Assembly (NCBI GenBank): GCA_013350335.1
Contig: CM023532.1
Location: forward strand, 34,721,708 to 34,785,707
From: Chimonanthus salicifolius
Taxonomy: Eukaryota > Streptophyta > Magnoliopsida > Laurales > Calycanthaceae
Direction of reading: 5' to 3'
DNA: 64,000 nt
The notes below the pieces were generated by a model. It had not been told where the DNA came from, did not search any database, and was given only the letters and a program-made list of their open reading frames with translations. How positions within the stretch are numbered: position 1 is the first letter of the stretch; every line of letters starts with the position of its first letter. Positions 33,021 through 47,300 of this stretch are shown one piece after another. A program made the translations under genes and the position numbers.

Positions 33021-33960
33021 ACAAAACGGGCTTGCTTCAGTCTAGGGTGAAAACCTTAGAATTTGGTCCATAAAGAAGAAGATGTCGACAATAAAAATAA
33101 GCGTGACCAATTCAATGTGCGAGTCAGCCGACGCAATGCCAAGATGGACGGCTCAATCACAGCAAAGGAGAAGTTACGGGACAAGTCAATTTATATTTTT
33201 CAATTGTGGATTGCATGAAGATAAGACAACGATAGAAACTATTAAGGTTGCTTGAGAAAGAAGCAACACACATATGAAATATTATATATAGGAAATGTGT
33301 AAAATTTTTAGATATATTAGTATAGTCAAATGAAAGTTATTCTTATTTAAAATGTCACTTTCATGTGACAGAATCTACATTAATATTAAACCAAAATAGG
33401 GCTCATTCAAAGTATGCACCAATTCGACGATATTTTAGAATTAAATTGTAAAATATAATCGATAAAAATGATATAAAACATGACTTTAATGTAATTTATA
33501 CACATATTTAAATTACAAATTATATCTATGTGCATATTTATTTATTAATATGGAATCAAAATAGGCATTCAAAGGGTAAGTATTGGCTACCCTATAAGGA
33601 AAAAGATAAAATGGCAAAGGAAAATATATATTTAAATAATAATTTTACGTAATGGAAATTGTGAGAGCTTAGAAAATACATTGTTTTTAATGGACCATCA
33701 AATGGAATGAAAATGAATTTCATTGCAAATTATTATTAGGATTTAAAAATAATTTAAACTAGTTAACACTTACGGAGCCTAAAAAGTATGATTTGGGGTG
33801 TCATGTTGAAGGATGAAAGATCAATTCAAAGGAGTTGAGTATCACAGAGATGCAAAGTTTTAATGGATAAAAGTAATTTGGGAACTCAAAAATTGAATTT
33901 TATAATTGGATCGTGATGTTTTATTTGATTTACATAGGAAAATAGTTGATGAGAACCCAC
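33021..33960. other. Spacer between exon 1 and the extra first exon (unit A/B boundary)
   Basis: AT-rich and non-coding. It is nearly identical to 53313-54251. The part just after 33961 on the minus strand has no similarity to the HSP70 intron. Confidence 0.6.
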
Positions 33961-34174
33961 TGAAGATGGTGTTGGTTGGATTGTTTTCCTCCTGATTCAC
34001 CGCAGCTTCGCCAACGAGGCGTTGCTCCCCAGTTAAGGAGACACACGAAGGTGTAATGCGGCTTCCAAGATCATTTGGTATGATTTCGATCCCATCGTCC
34101 TTCCAAACTGCAACGCATGAATAAGTGGTACGCAGATCTATTTCGATCGTCAAACCTTCGACTTTGCCCGCCAT
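33961..34174 (-). pseudogene. Extra HSP70 first exon with damaged nucleotide loop
   Basis: It encodes [19 protein letters not shown] through NPTNTIF in an open 214-base frame. It ends at the same phase as the true exon 1 and is followed by GTGGGT, a usable splice donor. Two glycines of the GIDLGTT phosphate loop are changed to Glu and Arg, and VAFTEEQ has become VSLTGEQ. No exon 2 or intron homology follows directly. It is either a relic of a deleted unit or an alternative first exon upstream of the good exon 1. The catalytic-loop changes favour a relic. Confidence 0.7.
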
Positions 34175-35067
34175 GGAATTCATTCTTGCAGAGAAATGGG
34201 ATATGAAATTCTAAGGTAAGCAGATGAGAAGAAGAAAGATAGGAAGCTCACAGCAACCAGATTCTTTCCGGAGGTATGTGATATGGTGAGATTTTTCCTT
34301 CCATTTCTCATCTCATTTTGTGAAGAAAAACGATCACTCTCTCCAAACAAGAGATCTTTTATTTATAGAATTATATTCAATTATAGGAAGATAAGATAAT
34401 GTAATCGAATTCAAAATAGTTCAAATCAATTTTTTTCGAGTCAATTTCAACTATACTTTCAATTTCATTTTTGAAAAAAAAAAAAAAGATAGTTTAATTT
34501 TTAATTACAAAGTGGATGTGTTATGTTAGCAAATCCATGGATATAAATCTTGATGTATCGGCCGATATTTTCACCTCTGCACAAATCGTATTATAAGAAA
34601 TATGAAACATTAATTTAGAATCAAATTTCTAACCTCTTATTAAAAAAATATTAATTTAAAATAATAAAAATTAAACGAAAATGACTCATAAGAAAGATTT
34701 TGATTTAGATGTGTTGAAATTCGATAAAAATCTTATAATAATTATCTTATATTAAATAAATATCAATATTTGATATATTTTTTCGTTGAACTACCACATG
34801 TATTAAAATATCAGCTTGCATCTTTATAGTGAATTCTCAGGGGAAAAAAAAGGATAAGGGGGGTGGAGAATGACCTCAAGAATTGAAGTTATTTTTGTTC
34901 TATAATAAATGAGTTATTAAATGATTTTTAATATATTGTCTTGAATTTTTAATTTTTTAATAATGATTCTATATTTATTTATTTATCTACATAAATTTAA
35001 TGTTTTTATAACTATGTATTTATCAGTAGCTCCACAGTACCACTTTAAAAGTTTTAAGTTTAATTTA

Positions 35068-36245
35068 TTAGAGAAAGACACGTGTCAATCCTTAACGTCA
35101 TCCTTCAATTATCGAAAGAAGAAACCAGAGAACTTGGGACTGGATCCCAAGAAACGTAAAGCGCTCTGTACTCGAAGCAGGGCTGCAATTCGGGTCAGGT
35201 TTTAATAAATTTAACTCTAACTTATGTCACAACGCATTGAACCCGACTCGATCCAAATTAAAAATCCGATTTAGTAAACCCAACTCGACTCAAGTTTGTA
35301 ATAACCTCAACCCTATAGTTCGTTCGGCCTGACCCGAGTTCAACCCTAGTTCTACTCGTTTGTTGTATAGTCGTTAGATTTCTAATGAAAAACCATTTCA
35401 GATTCTTAATTTTTGATTTAAAATGCTACTTTTTCATCTCACTGAGCTCAAGAAGTTCTAAAATTCCAACAGACCATCAATTTCAATACAGAAAATCCAA
35501 CATTTCTACATAAAGCACCATCAAGGCATGAGAAATGGAAAGAGAATACTACTAAAAGTCCAAGCTTCCAACGGCAGATTGGCGTAGATTTTCTTCTCCA
35601 ATGGGACTACTGATGAGTCCGTAGAAGGTTTTGGGGAATCTGAAGGGTGGAATTCGAAGACATTTGAGCTGTGTTTGTATTGGACTTGGAATTTTCCCTC
35701 AAGTGTCGTTCCATAGTCCGCTAGCCTATTTAAAAATTGTAATTCGCAAGCATAGTGGGCTCACTTCTGCTCTAAGATGCATTCCAAAAATAATCTTTAT
35801 CTTGTCACTCCAATTTTTATGTTTTATTTTTTTATCGATGGTTAAGATGGCCCTCTTATGGAGCTCTGGAGCACTTTAATTGATTGTCTTGTGGACCACC
35901 ATTCATTTTCTTCCTTATCTTCATTCAAGTGGCTTTCTAAGGGAAAGCAGTCGTTTAAAATTCTTTGGAAAATGGTTCCTCTGCAGAGAAATAGATTTGG
36001 TGGAAGCTTCGTGGTGTGAGTTTGCGACCATTTTGTTGCGTGAAAGTCTCCTTCACATAGGTTAGCTCGGGTCGGGTCGGATTGATATTTAAAAACTTCA
36101 ACTCGAATTGATCCAAATTTTGTGCAGATTTTTTTCTTTCAAAATCACCCAACAAAGCAATTCCATCAGTTTTTTACTGCAAGTTTCATCAGACCAATTC
36201 CAAATTCAATTTTCTCATTCCTTCTACTTCCCATCCAGTTAGTCT
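35068..36245 (+). pseudogene. sHSP promoter and leader relic, unit B copy
   Basis: CACGTGTCAATCCTTAACGT near 35079 and CAACAAAGCAATTCCATCA through ATTCCTT near 36149-36220 match the sHSP promoter and leader at 15400-15660. The TATA block still present in unit A (25606) has been lost here, and no coding sequence follows. Confidence 0.6.
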
Positions 36246-37165
36246 AGCAGAGTGAGAGTTGGAGGAAACAATGGTGTCTGGCCCTGATTAAATTACATTG
36301 ATTACTGACAGAAGAAATGTAGAAAACAATAGTGTCTTAATAAATTTAATATTGTTTATTTATTATTAAATAAGTTCATCTGACCTAGACACTTAAAAAT
36401 GGTAGTATGGTTGGAGTCAAATTCAGTCATTTCATATGTCCATCTGAACTTATTTAAAGAATAAGTTTACTATTCTGTTTTTTTAATCGAAAGGGGTAAG
36501 TTCATTCAATTAGGGGGGGAAAATCCTAAAAAAATATACAGGGGTGCTCACATCGGGAGCAAATAAAAGAAGTCAACACCCATAACCCTGGCCAGACAAA
36601 ACATAAGAAAATCTCCAAAGGAACACTATAAATCAGTAAAGACTCCCGTATAAAAAAAAAAAGATAAAAAATGTTGTTAGTTCAAGATTTAAATTTAAAA
36701 AAAAGAACGTCATTTTTCCTTGCAATCAACAATAAAGTCTAAACTCTAAAGTCTCCTTATTGTAATTATGATGATAATATCCATAAGATAGTATTTTTTT
36801 TATGCTTAATGCTAAAATACCTTTACTTTCAAATTTTGAGAATGAAACAACTTAAGTTACTTATATAATCTCATAGAGTGTGTGAGAACTTCCATTCTGC
36901 ACACATCGGATAAGTTTATAAAAGATAATCTTTCATTGAAGTCACTAGAGATTAAATTATGACTTCAATCTTGCTTTTGTGTCAATCGAAGCCAATCCCT
37001 TAGAATTTATATGCTTTTTCTTTTTAGAATATTTATATGCTTATGAAAATTTATACTACTTATTTGCTTGTGCAGGTTGAGGGATTGGGTTAAAGATGAA
37101 TGAAATAAACAAGTGGAATTTAAATGAGTTAATGGAATAATATAAGTGCGATGGAGGGTTGGATG

Positions 37166-37421
37166 CAGGGGTACAAAAATCAGGTGGACTAAGATCTCGG
37201 TGGAATAATTTTCTCTCTCCTCAAAATTTTAGAGAATATTGGTATTTCTTTTTTGTTTTTTTTGAAAAATAGTCAATTTTTTTAAAAATAATTGAAAATT
37301 AAACCGATATTTGACTGATAAGAGAGAATATCGGTCGAGATAATGTCTCAACGTATGGCCGATATTTTTTTTTTAAATAAAATAAATTAGTATCAGCCTA
37401 TATTTGGCCTATATATCCCTG
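37166..37421. mobile_element. Degenerate hAT-like MITE, unit B copy
   Basis: Starts CAGGGGTACAAAAATCAGG and ends CCTATATATCCCTG. Internal GGCCGATAT and CGGTCGAGATAA motifs place it in the same family. Confidence 0.55.
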
Positions 37422-38371
37422 ACTCTGATGTTATGTAGAATTCTGAATGATTGTACACTTGCTTTTCTATTAATTCAAATATATGTAGTGTTAGATACCT
37501 TTTTAATGGAAATAAGAATGTATTACAGTGAAATTACAATCCATTAATTAGAGAAATAAAATATAGCAAACAAAAAAATCAACGGTTTGAATTGGCATCT
37601 GAGCTAATGGTACTCAACGAATGCATTAATGGGCTTATTTGGTTCATGAACGAAGTTGTTCGGTCATCGGACTTGGTCGACAAGGCCAATTAATGCAGAC
37701 TGGGGTAGAGGATAAAACTCCGGAGTGCCGACGAACGCCGTCTACGGTAAGAGAACCACAGAGGAAGCAAAGAGAAGGAAGGGGAAGAAGAACTTGGAAT
37801 CCACCGAGAGAGGTAATTGGGAGAACCCAAACCAGTTTCAATTAATTAGTCCATGGTTCAATTTACGATACCCAAAAGGGGGTTTTTGTAGAATAAGCCT
37901 AAAACTAAAAATAAAAATAACACTAAAAACAAAAATGGAATAAAAAGGAAAATTAAAACAAAAATAACAAAAAAAATAGGAAATTAAAAATAGTAATTGT
38001 TTATTGGAATCTTATTTTGTATGGGTGTGAGAATTTATCATATGACACATTATTTATAATTTTTATGGAATTGTAGGTATTTTTATTTTATTTGTTTTGT
38101 ATTTTTTTAATTAGTTAAATGCCTAAATGGTATAGTGTCTAAATGGGTTTGAGTTTAAATCAAGTAAATGAGTCCACTCATTCAATAAATTGGATAAATG
38201 AATTTGTGTAGACTAGATTCCTCTATTTATAAATGAGTGATATAATTTGATTTGTCGACAGAAGACAGAAACATAATTAAAATCTACATTCTCTTCGTAA
38301 TTATTAATTTTGAAATCTACCAAACACAACCTAAAAACACTCCTCTTCAGAATACAAATCAAACTTTATTC

Positions 38372-41300
38372 TTAAAAGTAATTCTCCGCCGCCTCCTTCA
38401 ACCCAGGGATATGTATACCAGTCATGGCGAGAAGAATGCTGACAATAGCTGCAGTAGCTGTAACCACTTTCTTACCAGAGATTCTTCTTGAAGAGTTGAC
38501 ACTATCTAATGGTGCTGATCTTATTCTCGAAGAGTTGACACTATCTAATGCTGCTTTTAATTGAGCAAGTTGACCGGAGAACTCGACGTCGTAAAATTCG
38601 CAGTCTATAACCCGTTTGCTCTCTAACCAGTCTATGGTCTGTTGGATTGCTTCGTTCATTTTCTTTATATCCTCTATCGCCATCTTGGATGTAATCTTAT
38701 CGTCCGTTATTACAATTTTCAAGTTGTAGAGTAAACTCTCCAATTCATTCTTGGCTTCAGCGTTTCTCCTGTATTTTTCGTCCTCCTTTTTGTATCTTTC
38801 TGCATCCTGGATTATTTGATCGATCTCCTTTACGCTAAACCTACCGACACAATCTTTGAGCGTGATCTCATTCTCTTTGGTTTCCGACTTGGCCCTAACG
38901 GTCAAGATGCCATCTTCATCGACGCTGAAGAAGGTCGTGACCAAACCTTTTCCCCTCGGAGCTGGAGGGATGCCAGTGATGCTTAGTTCACCCAAACAGA
39001 TGTTGTCGATACTTCTTACTCTCTCTCCCTCAAGTAATATTAAGTTGTCGTAAATCTGGTTGTCTTCTGTGGTAACTAGTTTTTTTTCCATCATGCACGG
39101 AATTGGCTTGTTTCGGGGTATCACAACCAACATGGTTCCACCTTCGACTTCCAACCCTAGTGAGAGAGGAGTGACGTCCATGAGTACCAGGTCCTTGAGG
39201 TTTCTCTCTCTCACACCACTCAAGTTGGCAGCCAGGACGGCAGCACCATAGGCGACAGCCTCATCAGGATTGATGCTTTTGCAGAGTTTCTTCCCATTGA
39301 AACAATCCTGCAACAGCCGTTGGATCTTGGGAATCCTGGTCGATCCTCCGACCAGCACGACGTCGTCAATATCGTTCTTATTAATGCTCGCGTGCTTCAA
39401 ACAGTCCTCAACGTGCTCAATGCACTTGGCGAAGTGATCTCTGTTACTCTCTTCGAATCTGGCACGAGATAAACAAGAATCGAAGTCAGTTCCATCATAT
39501 AAGGCATCGATCTCAACTGTTGTTTGGGCGGTGGAGGACAACAATCGTTTAGCCTTTTCGCACGACGTCCTCAACCTTCTGATCGCCCTTTCGCTTCCTC
39601 TTATGTCTTTGCTGTGCCTTTTCTGGAATTCTCGAATGAAATGCTCCACCATTCGACTATCAAAGTCATCTCCTCCAAGATGGGTATCTCCCCCATAAGA
39701 CTTCACCTCAAAGTTACCCTTTTCAATGGTGAGGATGGTGACATCGAAGGTGCCACCGCCGAGGTCAAACACGAGAACAATCTTCTTTCCCTTGCTTCCT
39801 ATATTGTTGTCTAGACCATAAGCAAGGGCGGCGGCAGCTGGTTCGTTAATGATCCAGACGACGTTGAGGCCAGCCATAGTGGCAGCAACCCTGGTGGCCT
39901 GGCGTTGAACGGCGTTGAAGTAGGAAGGAACAGTGATGACTGCGTTCTTAACCTCAAAACCAAGAAACGCTTCAGCAGAGTCACGCATCTTGCCAAGTAT
40001 CATCGACGAGATCTGCTCCGGAGAAAATTGCTCCTCCTTTCCCTTGCAATGGATGCCAATCATGGGCTTGTCAACAGCGTCGGCAACCACCTTACATTGC
40101 CAGATCTTCTTGTTAATATCTTCCTGCACAGATGTTTCGCTAAATCCTCTACCCATCAAACGTTTTACACCTGATAAACAAACATTGGAATTCCTTACTG
40201 AACATAGTTTCATGGAAAATAAAAAATAATAAAAAAGGTCGTATCTTATCAACCAAGCCCATTTTTTTTTTTTTCAGCTCTTTTCACTTTGAATATTGCA
40301 CTCGGTATTGACTTAGGGATATTCTAGAAATATATTATCACGTTTGCCCATTAAGTTGTTTTTATCATTTTTTTTAAAATTTTTGCACTTATATAATCCC
40401 TAATTTGGAGGGTTTTTTTTTTAAATAAATGAAATGATATTCAGTTTCTCTGAAATTAAATGAAGATGTTTAATGTGGTTCATAGAGTCTTTAGAGTGTT
40501 TACATGATTTTCCTAATTTCTTAGACATTTTCATGAAATTAAAGTTATCTGTAAGAAAAAATTATGAATTGCAACAGAAATGTAAATCATATGGGACACG
40601 AGAACATAATTTTTTTTAGGTGTTTGCTAATATTGATTATTCATTTTCTAGAATATTTGGACATTTTTAAATTTCTATAACATAATTTATTGATGTCAAA
40701 ATTTTGATTTCAACCGTGGGACCTCTTTTTATAACCAATGCATGCTAATCATAGGTTTTTCATTTTTTAAATTTTCTATTTTTTCTTAAAAATTCATAAA
40801 ATTTTGGATCAGGTGGCTTATGTTGGACATTTTTTGGCCGATACATGTCGCCACTGTTTTTCAATTGTTGAGATAGAAAAGAAAAAGTGAGGAGACTCAG
40901 TGTTCCAACTCAATTAGGACGTGATTACAGTTTGAGTGTGATAGCTCTAGGGTCGACTTGAGGCTATAAATACATGTAATAGAATAGAGATTTATCACGT
41001 ATATTCAGATTATATCTTTTCTACGTACTATCGGTCTAATCGATCATTGGGTTTGTCTAGGGCATTGATATTTTTACTGTTGTGCACGGTTGCAGGATTT
41101 CCTTCGGTGCTCTCTTTCCTCCAGTCTTCCTGGCGGTCCCGCTGGTGGCAGCTCTGGCCCTGTGTGCTCTTCACCCCATCAGCGTTTTTCCCAGCAGATC
41201 CGTTTTGCTCTGGGGCTTGCCTCCTCACCCACATCTCTGACTGGTTTTCAGATCTCTGGCCACTGTTGTTTTTTCTGTTCCAGATCTCTCGCGTCTGAAG

Positions 41301-44300
41301 CCAGCAGTACTTCCGGCTCTGTTCCCTTCACACGGCTTCCGCCCTTTGCGTCGCCACTGCTGTTCAGCCCAGAACATCATCGCCACTGCTGTTCCTACTT
41401 CCTGCTGCCGTCTCCACCGACGCCAGCCTATCAATCTCCAATGCTGCCAGGCCCGTTGTCATTTTGTTGCCAGTTCATCACCTGCAACTCCGGCCAGCCT
41501 CCATCGCTGCTAGTGCGCGGCCTCCTTCTCAGATTGGTGCTCTCTCTTCCCGACGTGATTTGGCTTACCGTCTTGATTCCGCTGCTGCTTGCACATCCGC
41601 GTGCTGCCTTGGTTGCTGCTTGAGACTCTACTGCCGCCTGCACATCAAGAACCACCGTAAGCCTCTGCCTTGGTTGCTGCTTCAGATTTCAGGTAGATTG
41701 CAGGCAGATCAGCTCAGGTGTCTTGCATCAGGGCCCTTCTGTTCACGGTGATCTCTATTGATACCAGCCCTTCTGCTTGGCCATTGTTGTCAGATCTACA
41801 CTAGATCTGAGATCTGCTTCGGCCTTTGCAGCAACTGCTGCATTCTGTCTTACAACTGATAGCCACCATCAGATGTGATATTTTTTTTTAGCAAAACTAT
41901 GGTTGTTTTGTTATGAATTGTTGCTGCAAAATTCAGCCACGTATTGCATAATACTCAGGTCCAAAGACGTCAGATTGTTAAGTTGTGACAACACTCCTTC
42001 GCTTTAGTTGCAGGATTCCTGCGATTGCATCTCGGGTTTCCTCTTGCAAGCGATACAGAGGAGCGTGAGCAGATCCCGTGAAGGTCAGCAGTTTCAGGCC
42101 CAACAACCATCGTTTTTTTCTTGTTCAGATTCGTTTGCAAGCCCAGATTTGGGCGTTTTCTTGGACACCATCTCCTTCTTGCTTCATCTCGGCCGATCAC
42201 GACCAGCGTTTATTCTCGCCAGCCACAGCCGGCGTCACGGCGAGGTAGGTGTTGATTGGACGGGTTTCTGCTCGGCTACACAGGCGCGTGTGCACGGTAG
42301 TTGGAACAAGGATACAGAGACAGAGACAGACGATTGGAGGAAGAAGAGAAAGGTGCTGCCAGCGTGGAAAGTGGTGAATATCAGTGTGTGAAACACTACT
42401 TGAGGCGCTGGATGCTTGAGTCTTCTCAATGTGGAGTCAGCAGGAAAGAATACTAGTGGGTATTTCTTTGGGATCTTTCTTCGGGTAACATGCAGGTTCT
42501 TGCTTATTTCTTATTGGCTTAAATCAAGAAGTTATTTACAAAAAAGGGGGGAGTAAAAAAAAAAAATTCTTCTCCTACACAATGGGTGAATCCAACTGCA
42601 ATCCAAATCTAAGACTTTCATCCGCTCTGCTTAATGCAAATAACTATATTCTATGGTCTCGAGTGGTTACCTTATCGCTCGGTAGTGAGAGAAAATTGAG
42701 ATTTATCAATGGTAAGATTGTCCGTCCTCCATTTGGTTCTACATCTAAAGGTCCCACTACAGATTCTGCTACAGTCACCGATCCTAATTGAACTTATGAT
42801 GATTGGCTAGCTAATGATCAACTGGTCCGTTCATGGCTTCTTAATTCTATGGAACCACACATTGCTGGTATTTTTACCTTCTCCGATTCTGCAAAAGAGT
42901 TGTAGGAAGTCTTCACCGGCATGTATGGCAGTTGAAATAATATTGCTCGGGTGTTTCAGATTCAAAATGAGATTACCATTGCGCTAAAAGGTGAACGTAA
43001 ATTCTGTGATTTTTGTGGACATATGAAAAGACTATGGGATGAATTACATATGTATTGCCCACATACCATTGATGCATAAACTCTTGTGCAACGAGACGAA
43101 GAGGATCAAAAATTTTCTCTTCTTTGGGCTTTGCGGCCTAACTACGAATATTTGCGGAGTAACATGCTTATGACATATCCTCTACCCTCAGTGATTAATG
43201 TTTGCGCTATCATTAAAGGCGAAGAATCGTGACATGAAACTATACCTTCTGTTATTCCGCATTTCTCGCTAACCTTGAATCAAGTGCTCTCCTTACTTAT
43301 AAAAATGGTCGCAGACACTTTTCTGAGTCTGAGAAGAAGAAAGTTATTCAGAATAAAGGACATCTTCATTGTGAACATTGTGGCAAGATTGGGCACCCTA
43401 AGGATCATTGTTGGTCGTAACATCCTCATCTTAAGCCTAGCTTTGAATAAAAAAAGAGACCATACTCATATCGCAGACACTTCAACCACTCTAGATCAAT
43501 TGAGTTAGATTCTAAATGATCTCCGTAAGTCTCTGCCTCCTCCAAACACGTCTTCTTCTCCTCATACTGCAGGTAACCTTCATGCTTTTCTTGCTTCACA
43601 ATCTCATGGTCATCCTTGGATTATTGACTCTAGAGCCACTGACCATATGACTAATTCTTCTTCTTCCATGTCTGATTTTTTAATATCCTCTCGTAAACAC
43701 GATGTATATTTAGCCAATGGATCTATGGTTCCCGTGGTTGGCAGTGGTAAAATTGATTTTTTTTTCAAATAGGGTCACTTCGACTGCTGTGGTTGTTCCG
43801 TCTTTTCCAACTCAGCTCTTGTCTGTTGGAAAACTTACTAATGCTTTGAATTGTGATGTTATTTTCTCTCATCACTCTGTCGTCTTTCAGGATCAAAAGT
43901 CCAAGAAGACGATTGGTGAAGGCACGTTCCAATGGCCTTTACATGTTACCTTCTCCTAATAAGGTTTATCATGCCAAGGACCTTGTAGAGGGTCACCTAT
44001 TGCACCAACGGCTTGGACATCCTTCAAGTCGTATTTTGTCTTGTCTTTTTCCGTCTGCTTCTATTCCATCTAATGTTTGTGATGTTTGTCAATTTTCAAA
44101 ACAATCACGGTTACCATTTGCTTTTTCTACTTCTAAGTCTATTGTTTGTTTTGAACTGATTCATTCTGATGTATGGAATGCTCCCATTGCTTCTTATGAT
44201 GGATTTAAATATTTTGTGTTGTTCATTGATGATTGCACGCGTGTTACTTGTTTATATTTACTCAAATGTAAAACTGAAGTGTTATTTGCTTTCAAAGATT

Positions 44301-47300
44301 TCTACAACATGGTCCATACTTAATTTCATGCTAAGATTAAAATTCTTCGCTCTGACAATGGAACCGAATATGTCAATGCCCTTTTCGCTGACTGTACTCT
44401 TAACAAAGGTATTCTTCATCAAACTAGCTGCGTGGGTACGCCACAATAGAATGGTGTGTCAGAACGGAAAAATCGTCACATCTTAGAAATTGCTCGAGCA
44501 CTTATGTTTCAGATGCATATTCCTAAGACGTACTGGTCTCATGGAGTCTTGACTGCCATCTATTTGATTAATCGACTTCCTAGTCGGATTACCAATTTTA
44601 AATTCCCGTTAGAAGTGTTGAAGAATAGACCTTTTGACTTATCTCACCTACGTGTGTTTGGGTGTGTCTGCTATGTCCGTCGCTAGATTATTAATCGTGA
44701 TAAGTTCGATGCCAGATCTCTCTACTGTGTTTTCTTTGATTACTCTTCCACACAGAAAGGGTACATTTGTTATGACCTCTCATCTCGCAAGCTTCTTATA
44801 TCACGTGAGGTCCTCTTTGTTGAATCTGAATCGTATTTTCCAGCTCCTGGTGACTCTGGGGATTGGTTCCAGGGGGCGTACTTGTCTGACTTGGTACCGC
44901 TTCCTACTGTAACTGATGATGTCTCCTACCTCAAAAATATTGTGATTCTCTCTCCAGATAACCAGTCAATGTTTACAGCAATTGAAAAACCGACACCATT
45001 TAATGAGACTATATCTGCAGAAACTCAGTCAATTTCTACAGCAACTAAAATACCGACTCTTCCTCTGCCATTATGGAGATCGAGTAGAGAGACTCGTCCT
45101 CCAAAAGGAATGAAAGATTTCTTCATTTTCCATGCTGTATCATTGTAACACCCCGAAATTTTAAGAAATTATTAAAATTGAAATTGTATTAATTAATGAA
45201 GATTAATATGAATTAATCAATTAATTTAGAGGAATTAAGTAGAATCTAAATTTAAGAAATTAAATTAATGTTAGGTATCACGATCGGAATTAAATATAAA
45301 AGATTTAATTAAAATGGTTCGTTCACGTGTCATGCCACATGGAGAAAGACCCAAATGTCATACATTAAATAACCTAAGGGTGAAAATGGAATAGAAAAGC
45401 AACCACTTAGTTTTTGACTAAGTCTACACGGCAGTTCCATCTCTCCACAAAATCCCATGCGCACGGCAAAAGGAAGTTCCATTTCCTTGTGCGACACTCC
45501 CCACTTTCCCTCTACTGTGTGCACAGCAGACCCTGTTCCATCTTATAGTCGCACAATACTTCACTCTCTCCCCTTTATTCACACAACAGTCAGTAGCCCA
45601 TCTTCCAAACCTTACACTAAGAAATCCATCTCTCCACTGTGAAAGCTAAGAAGGAAAAGCAAGAAAGGAAAGGAGAAGAAGAAAAAGGAAAAGGATTACG
45701 GCAAAACCTCTACGTTTCTTTTCTCTTCTCTTCCATCGTCATTCGGTGATTATAGTGGAACTCAAGAAACAAGCAAACAGTCTGGGTTTTTGTTTCTCTC
45801 TCGGCAAGCCCTCTTTGGATTCTTTGAATTTATCTATCCCCACTGGTTGAAGATAAGTCTTTCTCCCGATTATTTTGATTACATATGTTGGGTATTGCAG
45901 CAGCCCTTCAATTATACATGTTGTACAAAGCTGAAATAAAAACCAGATCAGTTGTTTATCTTGGACTGTAGATACAAAACCCCATCTCCTTGCATTCAAT
46001 GGTTTTATTTATAACACCTAAGAATGATAATACATAGGCCTGCAATGACCGCCCAACTGCAGCTACCACCTAATCTGCTTTAAGTTGTTTTGTCCTATTT
46101 ATGTTACTTATAAAATCAGTTGATGATTAATCCAAGAAGGTGTTTGACAAAATGACTGAGAGAGATGTCATCACTTGGAATTTGTTGATATCTGCCTATG
46201 TATCAAATGAGGGACTCATTTTTAGTCTCAAAACCATTATTAGTGGGGCTGTTTTGTAGTCTCAAGACCATTGAAAGTAAGCCTATCTTTGAAGTTGCAA
46301 AACCATCGATTTTAGAACTGTATTTCAAGCGTCAAAACCATTGGATTGTGATTTAGAAACCTCGCACTACAGATGTTCACTTCACAACTTTCATTCTTAA
46401 CTTGGAACTTTAATAGTTTTAGAAGGTTTTATATAGTTAAGGATAATCATGTATTTGGATTCACATAGACCCTAATGGCTTTCAGTAATTGACCCATGAG
46501 ACTTAGTGAGACCTTTGGTATTGAGAATATAATGTAAAGACTAGAAATGGATGACAGTTAATAGGAAAGAAATCTAATGACATGTATGAGAAGTTTTAAT
46601 GCATGAGTAATGAACAAAGGGTCAAAGAAGTGAACCCGGAATTGAACGAGCAAGTTCGAGGAGTGCCTTTTATTGTTGATTGGCTAAGAACAGGTAGGTT
46701 TTCCTACTTTGTTGAAGCATTGGGTGTTGTGTTATATCACTGTAATTTCCTTATTAGCAAATAAGATTGATTTTGAGATTTTGGTATTATATGATAAATA
46801 TGATTATGAATTTGGTAAATGAATAAAGAAAATGTGTTATGAATACTTTTTATTCAATGAATAGGATGTTAGTATAATATGAAAGTTTTGTACTATACGT
46901 AGAAAGTATTTTTGTATGTACAATTCAATGTGATTTGAAAATGAGGTTTTATGATAATAATCATTGAAAGTAACTCCATAAATTGATATGATAAAATATA
47001 CTTTATAAGAATATTTGCAATGACAGTGTTGTGGAGGAATTACGTGATGAATCAAGTATGTTCCATAGGAAAGGTATTAAAATGACATGAAGTTATGAGG
47101 CATTTGGAAATGGATGTTAGGAAAATAAGTAGGTTTATATAAATGGAATGGGATTTACGTGTGTTGAGATGTGTATTGTGATATTAGGAACACCCCTGAA
47201 ATGTAAAAATTGTATAATAGGACCTAGGTCTGGCAATAGAAGTAGATGTTGGTAACTTGAGTATTACCTTATGTCATATATGAAATGAGTCTTGGAGGCA

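Larger units (their letters stand above)
34175..38371. other. Non-coding part of the HSP70 repeat unit (unit B)
   Basis: Matches 54466-58698 almost base for base and 23015-28731 more distantly. It contains the sHSP promoter relic (35068-36245), a GGGCTGCAATTCGGG-type small repeat (about 35181-35349), a candidate reversed LINE tail (about 36475-36660) and a degenerate MITE (37166-37421). No protein-coding gene is supported. Confidence 0.6.

Noticed and set aside
35631..36155. Short ORFs shared among units B and C (for example 35631-35879)
   Set aside because: Identical in the duplicated blocks only because the DNA was copied. Unit A has them broken by indels and no domain is recognisable.
41047..42429. 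ORFs of up to 177 codons in the Copia leader
   Set aside because: They are C- and T-rich low-complexity frames in the untranslated leader of the element. The sister copy has deleted 637 bp of this region.
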